This document shows positions 1-11,306 of a DNA stretch of 64,000 nt, in pieces. The stretch is from Nematostella vectensis. Taxonomy: Eukaryota > Cnidaria > Anthozoa > Actiniaria > Edwardsiidae. Location: assembly GCF_932526225.1 (NCBI RefSeq), contig NC_064036.1, forward strand, positions 8,503,519 through 8,567,518. The letters run 5' to 3'. Every line of letters starts with the position of its first letter. Positions within the stretch are counted from its first letter, which is position 1. Under the pieces are notes generated by a model. That model did not search any database and was not told the origin of the DNA. It saw only the letters and a program-made list of their open reading frames with translations. The position numbers were made by a program, and so were the translations under genes.

Positions 1-3000
1 TCTTTTTGCACTAGGAAGTAATGTTTTAGTGTCAATGTACCTTATAGACGTCATGCTTCTCACTGAGCTTGTCGAAGACCGTGAACATGGTGTTGACCAC
101 GCTCACCACCTCCATGGCCGACACGTGCGAACAGAGCTGCACAAACCCGTCCAGGTAGCTGAACAGTATGGTTACGCAGTCAAAATGCTGGGAAAGTGAT
201 ATACGACTGGTTATAGCTCTTTGCAACTGCCCCACAAATACAACTAATAAAGATTGTCAACACTTTCTCGTCGTATTATATGTTGTCTAGAAGAAACTGC
301 TTTCGGGCAAAAGACGAGTTTATCTCCCGCCTAATTCTGTGGAACTTAGGCCACCGCCCCGTCAGGTCTCGCAAGCTGTTGTGGGAGACATCTCGGCCGT
401 ATGATGATGATTATATATTAAGTGACGCCTATTGAGTTATTTGGATTCTGGTGTCACTCACTTGGCAAGTGTCGATGGCGTCCTGTCCCTCTTTTAGTCG
501 ATCCGCGATCTGCTTGGGGATCATTTGGTAAAGCAGTTGATTACTGCGCATACGCTCACGCTCAACTCGCTTCATGTTTTTTTCAAGTTCCCTGCTTTTT
601 TCTAAAAGCTGATAAACAAATTTGGTTTGGAGTGAGTGAGTGAGTGAGTGAGTGAGTGAGTGAGTGAGTGAGTGAGTGAGTGAGTGAGTGAGTGAGTGAG
701 TGAGTGAGTGAGTGAGTGAGTGAGTGGGTGGGTAATTTTTTTTAAATGAATTAAGTTAGTGGGGTTGTAAGGGATGTATTTGCAGGGGCATATCTAGTGA
801 AAACGAAGGGAGGGGTCCAGGGTAGTAATTTACTGACCACAGATCAATTAAGTTCAAACCGGACATCCTTTGCTCTGGTAATAGGTCACTAGATCCATCT
901 AGAAATTTTTATATACAAATACAGACATAAAATTAACCGTCTTCTTAACTACCAGCGAAGGGGTCAACCGGAGCCGAACTCATCTCGTCACATGAGCAGG
1001 GTGGGGTCCTGACCGCTCAGACCCCCTCTGGACACGTGCCTGATTAATTACTTGGTGTGTTTTTGTTTACCACAGGTACCTGGTCTCTTGCATATTCTAG
1101 CTGTTGCAAAGGCTGGATTCCTGAGAGCACCATCTCCTGTGATCGATCGTGCATTCCAAGGTCACTCATGTACACGCCACAGCGCATCATCTCATTAAAA
1201 CCTCCTATACTGAAAGAAAGATACCACGGTTCACAAACAAGCGCAATTTTTATGTAAAGGAGCAATTTGTACGCCAGGAGTACTGTCTGTCCTCTAAGGC
1301 TAGTATTTTTTATCAAAACTATAAATTAAATCAGAAAAGGGAAAATTGAGGGAAAATTTGGTTCTTGAGAGGAATCACAGGTCCCAAGCGCATGAGGCAT
1401 CTCGCCTTTGCTTAGGGGCTCGATTCCCGGTCAAGACAGTATCTTTCTGTTTCTCGGCCCTGTTTGACTTGTTGAACGTATGTAATTTACTAGAAACAAC
1501 AACTATGCTTTCTGGAGCTTTTTGGACGCCTTTGTTTGTTGTATAGATACGTTGTATGTATACAAGTTGTATTAATGTTTTTTCAGGGCAACTATTTTTT
1601 TCTACCAACGTGGATCATTCAAATCTTGAAACGACAAACCTTGGGTCACGGAGGCGAGAGGACCATTTATAGAAGTTCGTCAGTTAACAGGCAAAAATAA
1701 TTTTGGATGACAAGGTTCGTTATATTGTCATGAATGTATATTTTGGCAAAGATACTTACACAGGAGAACAGACAAACAACACTTTGTTGTTCTGTTTGAT
1801 ATACTTCATCTCTCCCTTTAGATGTATCCTTGGCTGCTTCTTAACATTATCCTGAGGACTGTCGCTGTAAATACTGTCTCTTCGCTTACTCGGTGATGGT
1901 AGCGACACTGTAACTCCATCTGATTCCTCTTCACTCAAGCTATCGCATACCTCTTTATCTGACTTTTCTTGATTCTGAATGTAGGTTCTTGCGTTGGAGT
2001 TTTTGTGGCGACATAAACGTTCAGTGCGTTCAACTGGATGCGTTCCTGGCGATTTGTAATATTTCCTGGCATTGCTCGGTCTAATGTGAGGAGTTTGTTT
2101 GACCCATACGACATCTTTGTTTATCGTGTCTATGTACATGTCATTCCCGTCACAATCATCTCTTACAAAAGTCGTGGAACCATTTCTCAACATGACACCA
2201 TCTTCCGTGGTAATAACTGTGTCACAAGCAGACATGATAAAGCCCGATTTGTTCTCGCGTTTGCCGTTTTTACTTGCAACATCTTTAACCTCCTCGCCAT
2301 CTTCGTCAATCAGCATCGGAATGCACCTCAGATTATCAACTACTCTGGAGAGTATCCCGACTTTTTCACTTTTCTTTGCCTGGCGAACCTCTTCGGGTGG
2401 ATTCTTTGCTGTTTCTTGACGTTTTGTTGTCCGGGATTCCTTCGCATCGGCAATAGGAAGACCATGCGCCCCAAATCCAGATGATCGATGGTCAACCTTT
2501 ATCCAGCTCAATTCTTTTGCTCTACCAGGGATTCTATTCTCATAGCCAAAGTTATTCTCTTTGTTTTGTACTCCGTTGAAATTACTATCCAGTCGCTTCT
2601 TCCTCTTGAAGTCCGTTCGCGCTTGGTGATAGGATGCTTGTAGTTTTTCTATGTTTCGCACAGCACCCGTCTCAACAATGGATGGCAAATTAGACACTAA
2701 CTCAAACGCAGCTCGCCAAACTTGTAGCTAAAAATGATACATATTAGAGTTACAGATACTAGGGTAACAAACATTGCAACAAGGTCGTTTTACGGAATAT
2801 TTCGGAGAAAATTCGTATGAAATTAGAAAATTCTCCCCAGCAGACATTAAAACACGAAGGCGCGGTATAAAAGGGTGCTTCCATTGAAAGCATCGGCTCA
2901 TTTGTCAATCAACCGCTTTGATACCTAGTCATTTATGTGAGATTGTGGCTCTGACTTAAAAGTCTATAAGCGGTTTCTCTTTCTATAAGAGACTATAGGT

Positions 3001-5604
3001 TCATTAAAGATTCTAGCCGTATGAGGCTGCGATCCGTGATAAGTTGCCAGTTTTTTATAAGAATCTTTAGAAGATTATGTTTAGCCGGGTGGAACCTCAT
3101 GACAAAATATTTAGATTCGTTTATTAGATGCCATGTTTGCCTCAAAACGCATTTTGCCTGTCCGTGAATTCAACACTCGCCGTTATGTATGTTGTGAAAT
3201 CGCGTAACCGTATCTAGAATAAGTTGCGGATTTCGGCTTAGAAGGTGGCAAGTGAGGAATTTGTTCTCAACGAACGTAGGCCATCTCCCTAGACACAAAC
3301 CCTTCTTATAACTAAGAGGGTGGCAAGAGGAGAGAATGCGTGTACTGAAAAGTTTCAGGAAGCTATGGACATCAAGGATATTTAAATACATTAATCCTTA
3401 AAACCTTAGGTGACATATTATATGTCTTTGTGGTGGAATTTGTCGTTCTTTAATGTTTCACGTCTATGGGAGCGTTGCTCGACCCGACATAAGCGCTTTC
3501 TTTGTGCATGTTAAGTTTCTTTGAGTTATTTAGGACATATCTGCAGTACAGCTCACTCCTGTTTTAATAGATTTCTTAAAATCAAACAGGAAGATTTGAG
3601 GCTGCCGAGAATCGCCACTGTAACTCGCAGAATTCAAAGTGCACTTTGGATAAATCTGGCTTTTTCTGAGAGAGGGCTCGCTCATCTCGTCTAAGGTGCC
3701 TTCCGATGTCATCGTTTGATGAAAAATCGGCGGGCGGTTATAGCGTTTACAAGACCGGTTTCGGACTCTTAATGAAGAGACCTTCGTCAGTTGTTTTTCG
3801 CTAGGTTGCTAATGAGGACTTCGAAAAGTATGCTCGATTAGCGGATTGTGACAGGAAGTCACGGGCCCGTGTCTGCTATAGGTATGGTGCACCACCCTCC
3901 CCCTTACTTTTCACCATATCCACCATTTGCCACATAGCCCTGTGCCTTGGCCATGGTACTTGCAGTGTTGACTGTCTGCTATAGGTATGGTTAACCACCC
4001 CTCCCCCTTACTTTTCACCATATCCACCATATCCATCATTTGCCACATAGCCCTATGCCATGGCCATGGTACTTCCAGTGCTATGTGTCTGCTATACCTT
4101 GGTACTTGTAATTCTGAATAGCTCCTATATATGCTAAGTATGGGTCTATAGGACCATCCCTCCCCTTAAGTTCTATGCTACAGTGTTATATTACACTGCC
4201 AATGTGAGACAGTGTTGGACAACCCCTCGCTTTGTTGTGTGCTATTTTAGTACAGAACTTACAAAAAACAGATTATTTTCTGCAATGCCTTTTCTTCCTG
4301 TCTTCTTTTCCTTTTCTCCCCATTTTAGGTGCTTCTTTTCAGAGTACAATGCTCTTAATATTTCACCGTATGTTTGATTGAAATACGAATGCTACCGGCC
4401 AAGAAAAGTTCGAAGAAATGAGGCAAAATCGCTCCACTAAATATGTTTTCTAAACACGCTAAGATTGGCAAAGTTAAGCTCTGCTTGCACCCATAATCCC
4501 CTAGGATAGACTGCTAAGCAATAACTTTGGTCATTGCAAGCCCAAGCTCACCAAATCCTTCCCTAGGAGGGTCGGGAAGGTAAGCATACCAAAAATGGCG
4601 TCGAAGGGAAAGGCGGGAGATTTGACTTTCCTGCTAAATTTGTGATGTTTAAAGGGACTATGCCATCAGTTACACATCTCGTTTATGAAATGATATAATA
4701 TTTTCTAATATTGCAATGCTAGTTTCCGTCTCTGGTCTAAATGGCGAGTTACAAACTATGACATAGCCCTTCTAATTTCATGATAACTTACATTTTCCCA
4801 GGTGAATTCCGTCTTTGGTCGCCTCAGCGTGAAGGCATCTGTCACTTTCGCGCCCAGTAATTCCTTCCCTAGTATACTCAACAAGCTATGACCCGCCATG
4901 CTGATCCTCATGTTGGCAGAAATCACGAAGCTGAACGGGAAAATGTTAAAGAAATTCTCCAAAGGCATCGACTTTAAGTTGGGTGCTTCATGTATCACCG
5001 GGAGACTCAGTAAGTCTGGCGCCAAGGGCTTCGAGGCGTGGTTATCGAAGGTAAGTCTGTAGGCAACATGACACTGGTTCGTGGTCTCTGTAATTGCCAA
5101 GATGTCTATCTGTATGGACATATCATAGAACTGTTTCACGACTTCGTGCATTTGACCGATGACATAATGCTTGAATCCTTTTCTCTTTGATCTGTAATGC
5201 AGCGTCAAGCCAGTACTTGTTTCTTCCGTGCAATGGAAAGTGGGAGACTCCATCTTGGGGTAGCCGAACCTCATCTGCTCGTGAATGGTATCGATCCCAT
5301 TCAGGAAGTCCCTCAGGTGACGACCAAACACTTTGATGACTTTATCATAGCCGTAATTACTGAAAAACTTCACGAAGCACTTTCCGAAGAACTGCATAAA
5401 GTCATCTTTCCCCCACCCCATTTCTTTGCCGAGCACCTTCGCTGATCCCTCAGCAAGCTTCTGGAATATCGCATCGCTATACCGCTGGTGAGTGACGAAC
5501 ACGTGGTGCTCCACTCCTGCTAAAAATCTGATTTGGTCCCAGACCCCCTCGCCATGCAGCTCCTTGATGTAGTGCTGGATGCTCTCTAGAAGCATGCCAT
5601 ACAT
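1..5604 (-). CDS. GUCY1B-like: Soluble guanylate cyclase beta-type subunit, 5' five exons (gene-level, partial)
   Basis: Join of 5604-4792, 2727-1760, 1209-1080, 608-462 and 187-41, continuing off the left edge; 735 residues are visible. Soluble guanylate cyclases are cytosolic heme sensors that make cGMP from GTP as alpha/beta dimers. Order: H-NOX (about 1-180), HNOBA/PAS-like (about 215-285, resuming at 572), a long non-family insertion (about 286-571), signalling coiled coil (about 622-665), start of the cyclase domain (from about 687). All four junctions keep phase (0, 2, 0, 0) and rebuild family sequence across the joins, for example CSPV-IGGFNE. The start is the ATG of MYGM, matching the beta-subunit MYGF start. 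The first cyclase metal Asp is absent (FSYLDGF), as in beta subunits, so an alpha-type partner is expected. Whether the ortholog is beta-1 or an atypical subunit cannot be settled here. Confidence 0.93.
41..187 (-). CDS. GUCY1B-like: sGC exon 5: start of the cyclase catalytic domain
   Basis: 49 codons, phase 0-0, acceptor TTTCCCAG and donor AAG|GTACAT. It encodes HFDCVTILFSYLDGFVQLCS and a helix ending KHDVYK, matching class III cyclase strand 1 and helix 1. The Asp of FSDIVGF that binds metal in alpha subunits is Tyr here, followed by LDGF. Catalytic residues further along are outside the window. Confidence 0.93.
462..608 (-). CDS. GUCY1B-like: sGC exon 4: coiled coil and linker to the cyclase domain
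   Basis: 49 codons, phase 0-0, acceptor TTTATCAG and donor CAA|GTGAGT. It encodes a charged helix (LEKSRELEKNMKRVERERM) followed by LLYQMIPKQIADRLKEG, equivalent to the family LLYSVLPPSVANEL hinge. Too long-split for a simple ORF scan because flanking frames close quickly; found by translating the minus strand. Confidence 0.92.
626..728. repeat. (GAGT)n microsatellite, about 25 units
   Basis: Nearly perfect GAGT/ACTC tetranucleotide run ending in two GGGT units. On the minus strand it starts 18 bases upstream of the sGC exon 4 acceptor, where the polypyrimidine tract and branch point would lie. Confidence 0.97.
1080..1209 (-). CDS. GUCY1B-like: sGC exon 3: end of HNOBA and start of coiled coil
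   Basis: Acceptor TTTCAG, donor CAG|GTACCT. The first base completes the Val codon left by exon 2, then come IGGFNEMMRCGVYMSDLGMH and VLSGIQPLQQLEYARDQ. These align with the family segment LTRRGLYLSDIPLHD and GEQFREEYKL. A second possible GT lies 9 bases downstream, but the upstream donor gives the family length and phase. Confidence 0.92.
1760..2727 (-). CDS. GUCY1B-like: sGC exon 2: HNOBA with large low-complexity insertion
   Basis: Acceptor TTTTTAG, donor GTAAGT, phase 0 to 2. It opens with LQVWRAAFELV, continuing HNOBA, and closes with IHLKGEMKYIKQNNKVLF plus CSP, which matches the family LKGQM...LFLCSP segment. Between them lie about 285 residues rich in Lys, Arg, Asp, Ser and Asn with no family counterpart; canonical subunits have roughly 20 there. 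An R-R-D-S site near residue 556 fits the PKA/PKG consensus. The frame is open throughout, so the insertion appears to be coding rather than a retained intron. Confidence 0.9.
3872..4092. repeat. Tandem duplication, about 105-bp unit, in sGC intron 1
   Basis: Two adjacent copies starting GTCTGCTATAGGTATGGT, with shared CTTACTTTTCACCATATCC and CATTTGCCACATAGCCCT segments. The second copy has an internal duplication of about 9 bases. A third partial start (GTGTCTGCTATA) follows. The remainder of intron 1 (2728-4791) shows nothing else recognisable. Confidence 0.9.
4792..5604 (-). CDS. GUCY1B-like: sGC exon 1: H-NOX and start of HNOBA
   Basis: 271 codons from ATG to donor GTAAGT (phase 0). The proximal heme ligand is predicted to be His108 in DTIHEQ, matching the beta-1 DALHDH motif. 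The pyrrole-propionate YxSxR motif is intact as Y137-R-S139-K-R141. The YPKMESPTFHC stretch matches the family. Residue 147 is Tyr in KHYVIG, where mammalian beta-1 has Ile145. HNOBA starts near FFNIFPFSFVI (about 218). Sequence just upstream of the ATG (5605-5660) is presumably 5' UTR; no TATA element was recognised. Confidence 0.94.
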
Positions 5605-8600
5605 AGTGGTGCTCCGCTGACCAGTATAGTCACATCAAACCTGAACAAACGATAGAAAGTAGTAAAGAATATATATGAAAAAAAGATTTGAAATCACTGA
5701 GTGACAATTCTGCCTTCATCAGGGAGCTGCTATTGCCATATAACTTACTTAAGATTACGCTTCAAAATAATTATATTTTTGCAGATGGCGACATAACTAT
5801 AGGCGAAGTTTGCGATAGTTGTGAAGCCTGAGGCGTCTATTATGTTTACTAGAAATGCACTTTCATGCCATCAAAAGTATCCATTTAAGTACGCGTCGCG
5901 GCTTGACACAAAAACACGTGACAGCTCTTTCACGTGCGGCGTTCTTGAACGCTGAACGGTTTATCAAAAACGGTTTATCAAAAACATTAAAAAAAAACTA
6001 CCATCTGGATTATATTCGTAAACGAAAAAATAAACCTAGTAATCGAAAGACGACGACTTTGCTCGAGAGTTTATTCATGTTAACGTTTAATTCACTGTTG
6101 CACTCTACCATTTTTGTGTACATCTATTTCTGCCTTATCTAGGGAAGTCTCATTGATTTGTGCACTTCTTTGTTCTTGGAATGCGAAAGGAAAATTATAA
6201 CTGTTGAATTATTATGCATTCTGAGATCATTGCTTTGATTTCTAGTTTTTATTCAGTATACACCTATATCAAAAAACGTCAGTGGAAACGGCAAATGGCG
6301 ATTGGCAAATCTTATTTGTCTTTTTTGTCCATCTAGAAATAGCAATAATAGTTCTGATAGATGAGACATGACTTATAAAAAACATAGTGTTTTTATTTAT
6401 TTTAGAACCTCACAACGAACAACTAAAAAACAGACTTGTGTTTTCAGGCCGATTTCTACACATCGCCATCATCTTATCTTTTATATTGAACATTTTGCAA
6501 TGAGTCTTGTTTTTTTTTACTCAAAAGATTTTACGGTATAATCAAAGAAAAAAAATATGAAAAAAAATCAGATGAAAAAAAAAATGAAAGGCACTGATAA
6601 AAAGCAAACCATTCCGACAACACGTTCGAGTAATAGTACAAGACATACAGCTGTTTTTCTAATCCCTTACATTCTTAGTCCACGGAAAAAAATGTCAAAG
6701 CATTAGTATCGGGGACGGCTATATTTCGTTTTCAATAGTCACGCTTAAAAGCATAGAAGCAAGCAAGAATATGGTTCAGAAAGAAAGTTCAAATATAGAC
6801 ATTACTGTGGTTCTTGTTAGGCCTTAGTTTTACCTGAGTTTTCAGGCGCCTCGTCCAATACTTCACAACAAGCTGTAACGAGAGCGATTGTAACAATAGA
6901 TGTCCCCATTTGTGACACCGAAACGTTTTTTAAAGGTTTCTGATATTTAGAGCTAATCACGGTAGTTTATTAGCCTCTTTAAACAATACTGCCGGTGCAA
7001 TAAATCCATATTTTCAATAAGGCTTTTTAAACGAAAGTGATGATGGCGAGATATGTCCCGTGTGACCGGGCGCCTTTTATAATGACCCTTTATCATAAAT
7101 TGAGAACCTTAATGAAATGATTAGAAATAAAGGCATTGCTGGAAGGCACATTCGTAAGCGTAGTTCTCATATTAGGAATAATAATGGCCCAGTCTTTCAC
7201 GGACGCAGTCGTCAAGAGAAATATTAATGACTATTAAGTCAGCGTTTGGTGTAAGTTCAGTGGTCAACTTCAAAATCATATTGGCTAAGCGATTTGTCCG
7301 CGGGGAAAATAAAATCGTGCAGTGCAATTTTATATCATTAATGTCAAAAGTTTTCATTATCGGCTGTTGAAAACATTAGTGAAGCATTGTATAGCTGTAG
7401 ACAAAAAAATTGAAAAGCAATACCCAATATTTTAAATAGAGAACCACGTCCAATTTCCAGTCGCAAAGCGTTTCCTTGTTAATAGTATGCTTGAGGCGTG
7501 TGTTTTTCTGGTGTGCGCCGAGATGTAGCCGCCATCTTGTATTATTCTGGCCGCGGACGAACTGGGGAGGAGAGCAAAACAACATGGCGGCCGCGACTTG
7601 GCGCAGAGCGAAAAACACTGGATAAACATATCAAAGAAACCCCGGTTAAACGCCTCCAAGCGCTTCCTTATTAACAGTGATGTTTCGTGTAAAACGTTTA
7701 TAAGAACCTTAAATTTAAGAACCTTCTAGCCTAAAATTATCAAATTAGAACCCTTTTATAATTGTGATACATTATTTATCTATGTATCTTACATATCAGT
7801 TAAACATAATAATGAAAATTGAAATAATTACTTTAAGGGATAGGAGGTCTGTTTTTTTTTTACAAATTAATTTATCAATAACTCTTCCATTCATTGTTAT
7901 CTCTATATCAAACCAAATAAATTAATCTGGAATTGTAAAGAAATACATATAAAAATTAGAACCTATCTAAGAAATGTCACAAAGCACCCATATAAGAACC
8001 TGCTTAAGGTTACATCCAAAAAAAAAAAAACTAAGTTCTTACATACGCGGGTGTTTACCTAAAAAAAAGTAAGCAACAAAGGGGTTCTTCTTAGTAAGTT
8101 TAGATCAAATAATCAATTTTATTTATTTATTAGCATATATTCAATGTATTTATTCCTTTTATTTATTTTCTATCATTTATTCAGTTAGAATTTATGCATA
8201 TGGTTTTCGAGCTTAAAATTTCGAAAAACTAATGCCGTGATTCTAACATTGCACGATACCTCTGTTTATGAATAGTTTTAGCTCTACGAGTCGCTTAGCA
8301 ATTCTGTAATCCTAGAATGTAATCAGCGGGAATTTTAGAGAATTTTAGGAATCACTAAAACCAAACTAACAAAAACATCTGCGTTTTGTTGAATTTTCGA
8401 GTGTGCGAAACAATATCACGATTGGGCACGAAAAAAGAAACAGCTATCTTTCTTTATGTAATAAGCAAAACAAAACAAGATAAATGTGCGTTATATAAAG
8501 GTAAAATCATGAAACTTACTAAATATTTCAAAGGAATTTGATCAAGCTACTCATAAAGTATTCCTAAGCAAAAATCCTTGTTGCCACTCACTTTTTAAAA

Positions 8601-11297
8601 TCCTTGTTTTTTTTCGTCACTTGCATACGGCGATACTTGACTGGAATAGAATGGTAAATAAAAACTATAGGTCGGCGTCGAAGCTTTTTGTTTTTAAAAG
8701 CAATGTCAAATGGTAGCGGTTTTGCGGCGTTTTTAAAGCAGTATAGTAAAAGGCCTTCGTCTTTTTAATCATTAGTGGGCTATCGAGTTTAACTAAATCA
8801 ACTTACCCTGCTAATCTTGCAGACGGAATGAATAAATAGTGATTAAATCTTTGGCGTGAGCAATTTTGAAAGTGTTTGCGGATTCTCGTGTCAAGTGACG
8901 GATTGCCAAAGCTGAACAAATACTGATGAAACGTATTTTTACGATACAGGCTTATTCTCCTTAACTGAACCTCGAATAGAGGTATCTTACACAAAAACCC
9001 TAAGGACTCCTTATAAGCACTACATAATTACACATTAGCAAAGCAAATCTGATTGGCTGAACTGTAATCCATATGTGAAACTTTTTCTCATTCTTCATTT
9101 AGTTGGAAATTCTCAAAATGACCTTCTCAGTTGCTTAGTAACTGAAGATAGAGAATGACTAGAATGGCTAGTAAATGTTTTAACCAGCTATGGACATAAA
9201 AATCTGGTTGTTTATGCTGTATTTTCTATGTATTTGTATTTATCATATTTATTGCCATTCAAATGTCAAATATTACATGTCACATAAAATATTTTACTTT
9301 GCATTATTTCACTCGCTTGCGTTGTTCGCTTGTGTGGCCCACTGCCCAGTAAAACGTTAGGGCTATAAGCAATATATATTAAAGGGAATTCAAGGCAATC
9401 AAATATATTTTCTTCAAGCCTCGAAATTAAAAAAAAAAAACGTGTGACTTCGCTGTTATTCTTTTGTAATTTACCTATGCATATTATCGATAGTTGACAA
9501 TACATATTGTTGGACATGCATCGATATTAGATACATACTGTCTTAACAAAAATGTGACAATATCAGGGGAAATATGTAAATTTAAAGAAAATTTATTTCC
9601 CCCCCACAAATGTCATAAAAAAGAAACCGGCAACTCAAAGGATGCCTTCGTAAAACCCAGCGGAAAAATAATGTGGTTATTTCCATTTACTTAAATCAAA
9701 TTAATGCTTTCACGGTGCTACTATGATATTACAAAAATTCGGCTGCCTTTCAGTCGTCTCAATTCGCCCAATCTCGGCCGATCTGTTAGCCCTTAGCTAC
9801 TCCGTGTGTGGCTAACAGGTCCGTATACGGCTAGCTCAGTCAATCTAATGTTTGGCCTTCGACAAATCATTAGTTTTGATAAAAAAAAATGTTTTGGTCT
9901 TAAATGTCAGAATAGCGTCCCAAAAAAATTATCTGAGGATCTCGACATTTAGCCATTATTACCACCGTGTTTTAGTACGCCATCTTATTTTTTAGCCTTT
10001 CCAATAATAAAAGCTTAATTCATAAACCAGATTCAACGATGTTTTGAATAGGAATTTTTTTTTAATTGTTAAACTGTTAAACTGTCAGTGAAATTAATTA
10101 TGTAACAATTGGAGGTTCGCCTTTAAATTGCTTGAAGATGTATAATGCAACTTTGAGAAGGGGGCATGGGGGAGATGTGGGAAACGCTAACAAAATGCAC
10201 ATCCGTTTCCTTAGGGGACGTCGATTTAAACCTAAGATGGGAGTATGGAGCGAAGGCTTTTACTTCAAGCATTAAACAGCCCAATTATAAATAAAAATAA
10301 GCTGTGTTATTATATAGCTAAGATAATGCGGGCGTTGTGATTTGTTCATTCAGCGATACGAGATTTTCTTACAGCCAATAAGATGTATAAATAATTTTTT
10401 TAGAAAATCTCGGAATTTGTTTCGATTTTTAGAATTTTAGATAGGAAAAAAACAGTTGTGTTGCATGTGTCTTGCTTAGATGTTACACTGACTCCAGAAT
10501 TAGCAATCCAGAATATGTAATAAATCAACAGATTGGGTGTTGTTTGTACTTATGGGCAGCGGAGCACACATGTGTCGACTGTGCAACTAATCAGCTGTGT
10601 TACTCTTTGCGTTTTCTTTTTTAATCCGTCTAGGCCTATCGTAGAATCTTTTAAGCTCCCTCTTTATACCTTCCCCGTTATAATGTAAAAAAAGATCATA
10701 TTTCATCAGTTCCACTTAGTTTTGCAGCTGTAAGTATGCAAACGACTCTTGACATTAATTGCTATTACATAATACTTTTTATGGTGTAAACAGCCCTTGA
10801 TCTACGCGTGCCTTGAAACCTACTTTTTTTTCATAATTATTATTATTATTATTTAAGCTTTAACGGAATTCACCGGATTGTTTAGCAGGTGGCGGGAGAA
10901 AACATTCGGTACTTCATTTCTTGCATAATGTGTGATACTGTAAAGAAAACTCGATTTCGAAAGAAATTCATAATGAATTAAGAAAGAAAAGAAATTTGCC
11001 CTTGCTATCATTTTTTAAATATGAGTTTTGACGAATTTAGCGTTCCTCTCATAAAAAAAACATTCTATCTTATATGGATTTTAATAGTGTTGCAAATAAT
11101 TATAGTATTCATCGATCTTTCCATCGGAGACATGTATTATTAAAAGTAAACAATTACCTATTGTGAATATATAACTTGCAAGAGGTAATGTTATTGAATG
11201 TCGAAAATGTCTTATTGGGATGTTAACAAAAAACGTCACTAGTAGTTGCGCTTAGATATTACTCATAATGGCGAAAAACTCTTGATTTCTAAGTGAA
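5605..11297. other. Gene-poor AT-rich stretch
   Basis: No ORF with family resemblance or intact splice structure was seen on either strand. The short ORFs here are AT-rich and look like chance frames. Homopolymer A/T runs are common. The only structured item I recognise is the foldback repeat at 7479-7677. Confidence 0.6.
7479..7677. mobile_element. Foldback (MITE-like) repeat
   Basis: Two imperfect inverted arms: the left reads TGTTAATA...GAGGCGT...GCCGCCATCTTGT, and the right arm in reverse complement reads TGTTAATA...GGAGGCGTTT...GCCGCCATGTTGT. The right arm carries about 40 extra bases. Related to the element at 33920-34060 by the GGCGTTTA and CATCTTGT words. No transposase; target duplication not identified. 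Confidence 0.6.
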
Positions 11298-11306
11298 GGG
11301 GTAACC

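Noticed and set aside
1370-1440. tRNA-like B-box (GGGCTCGATTCCC)
   Set aside because: No convincing A-box spacing or cloverleaf; at most a decayed tRNA-derived SINE fragment.
2038-2484. 148-codon plus-strand ORF
   Set aside because: Antisense shadow of sGC exon 2, which has splice and family support.
5855-6142. 95-codon plus-strand ORF
   Set aside because: AT-rich, no recognisable motif, no splice or promoter cue; likely chance.
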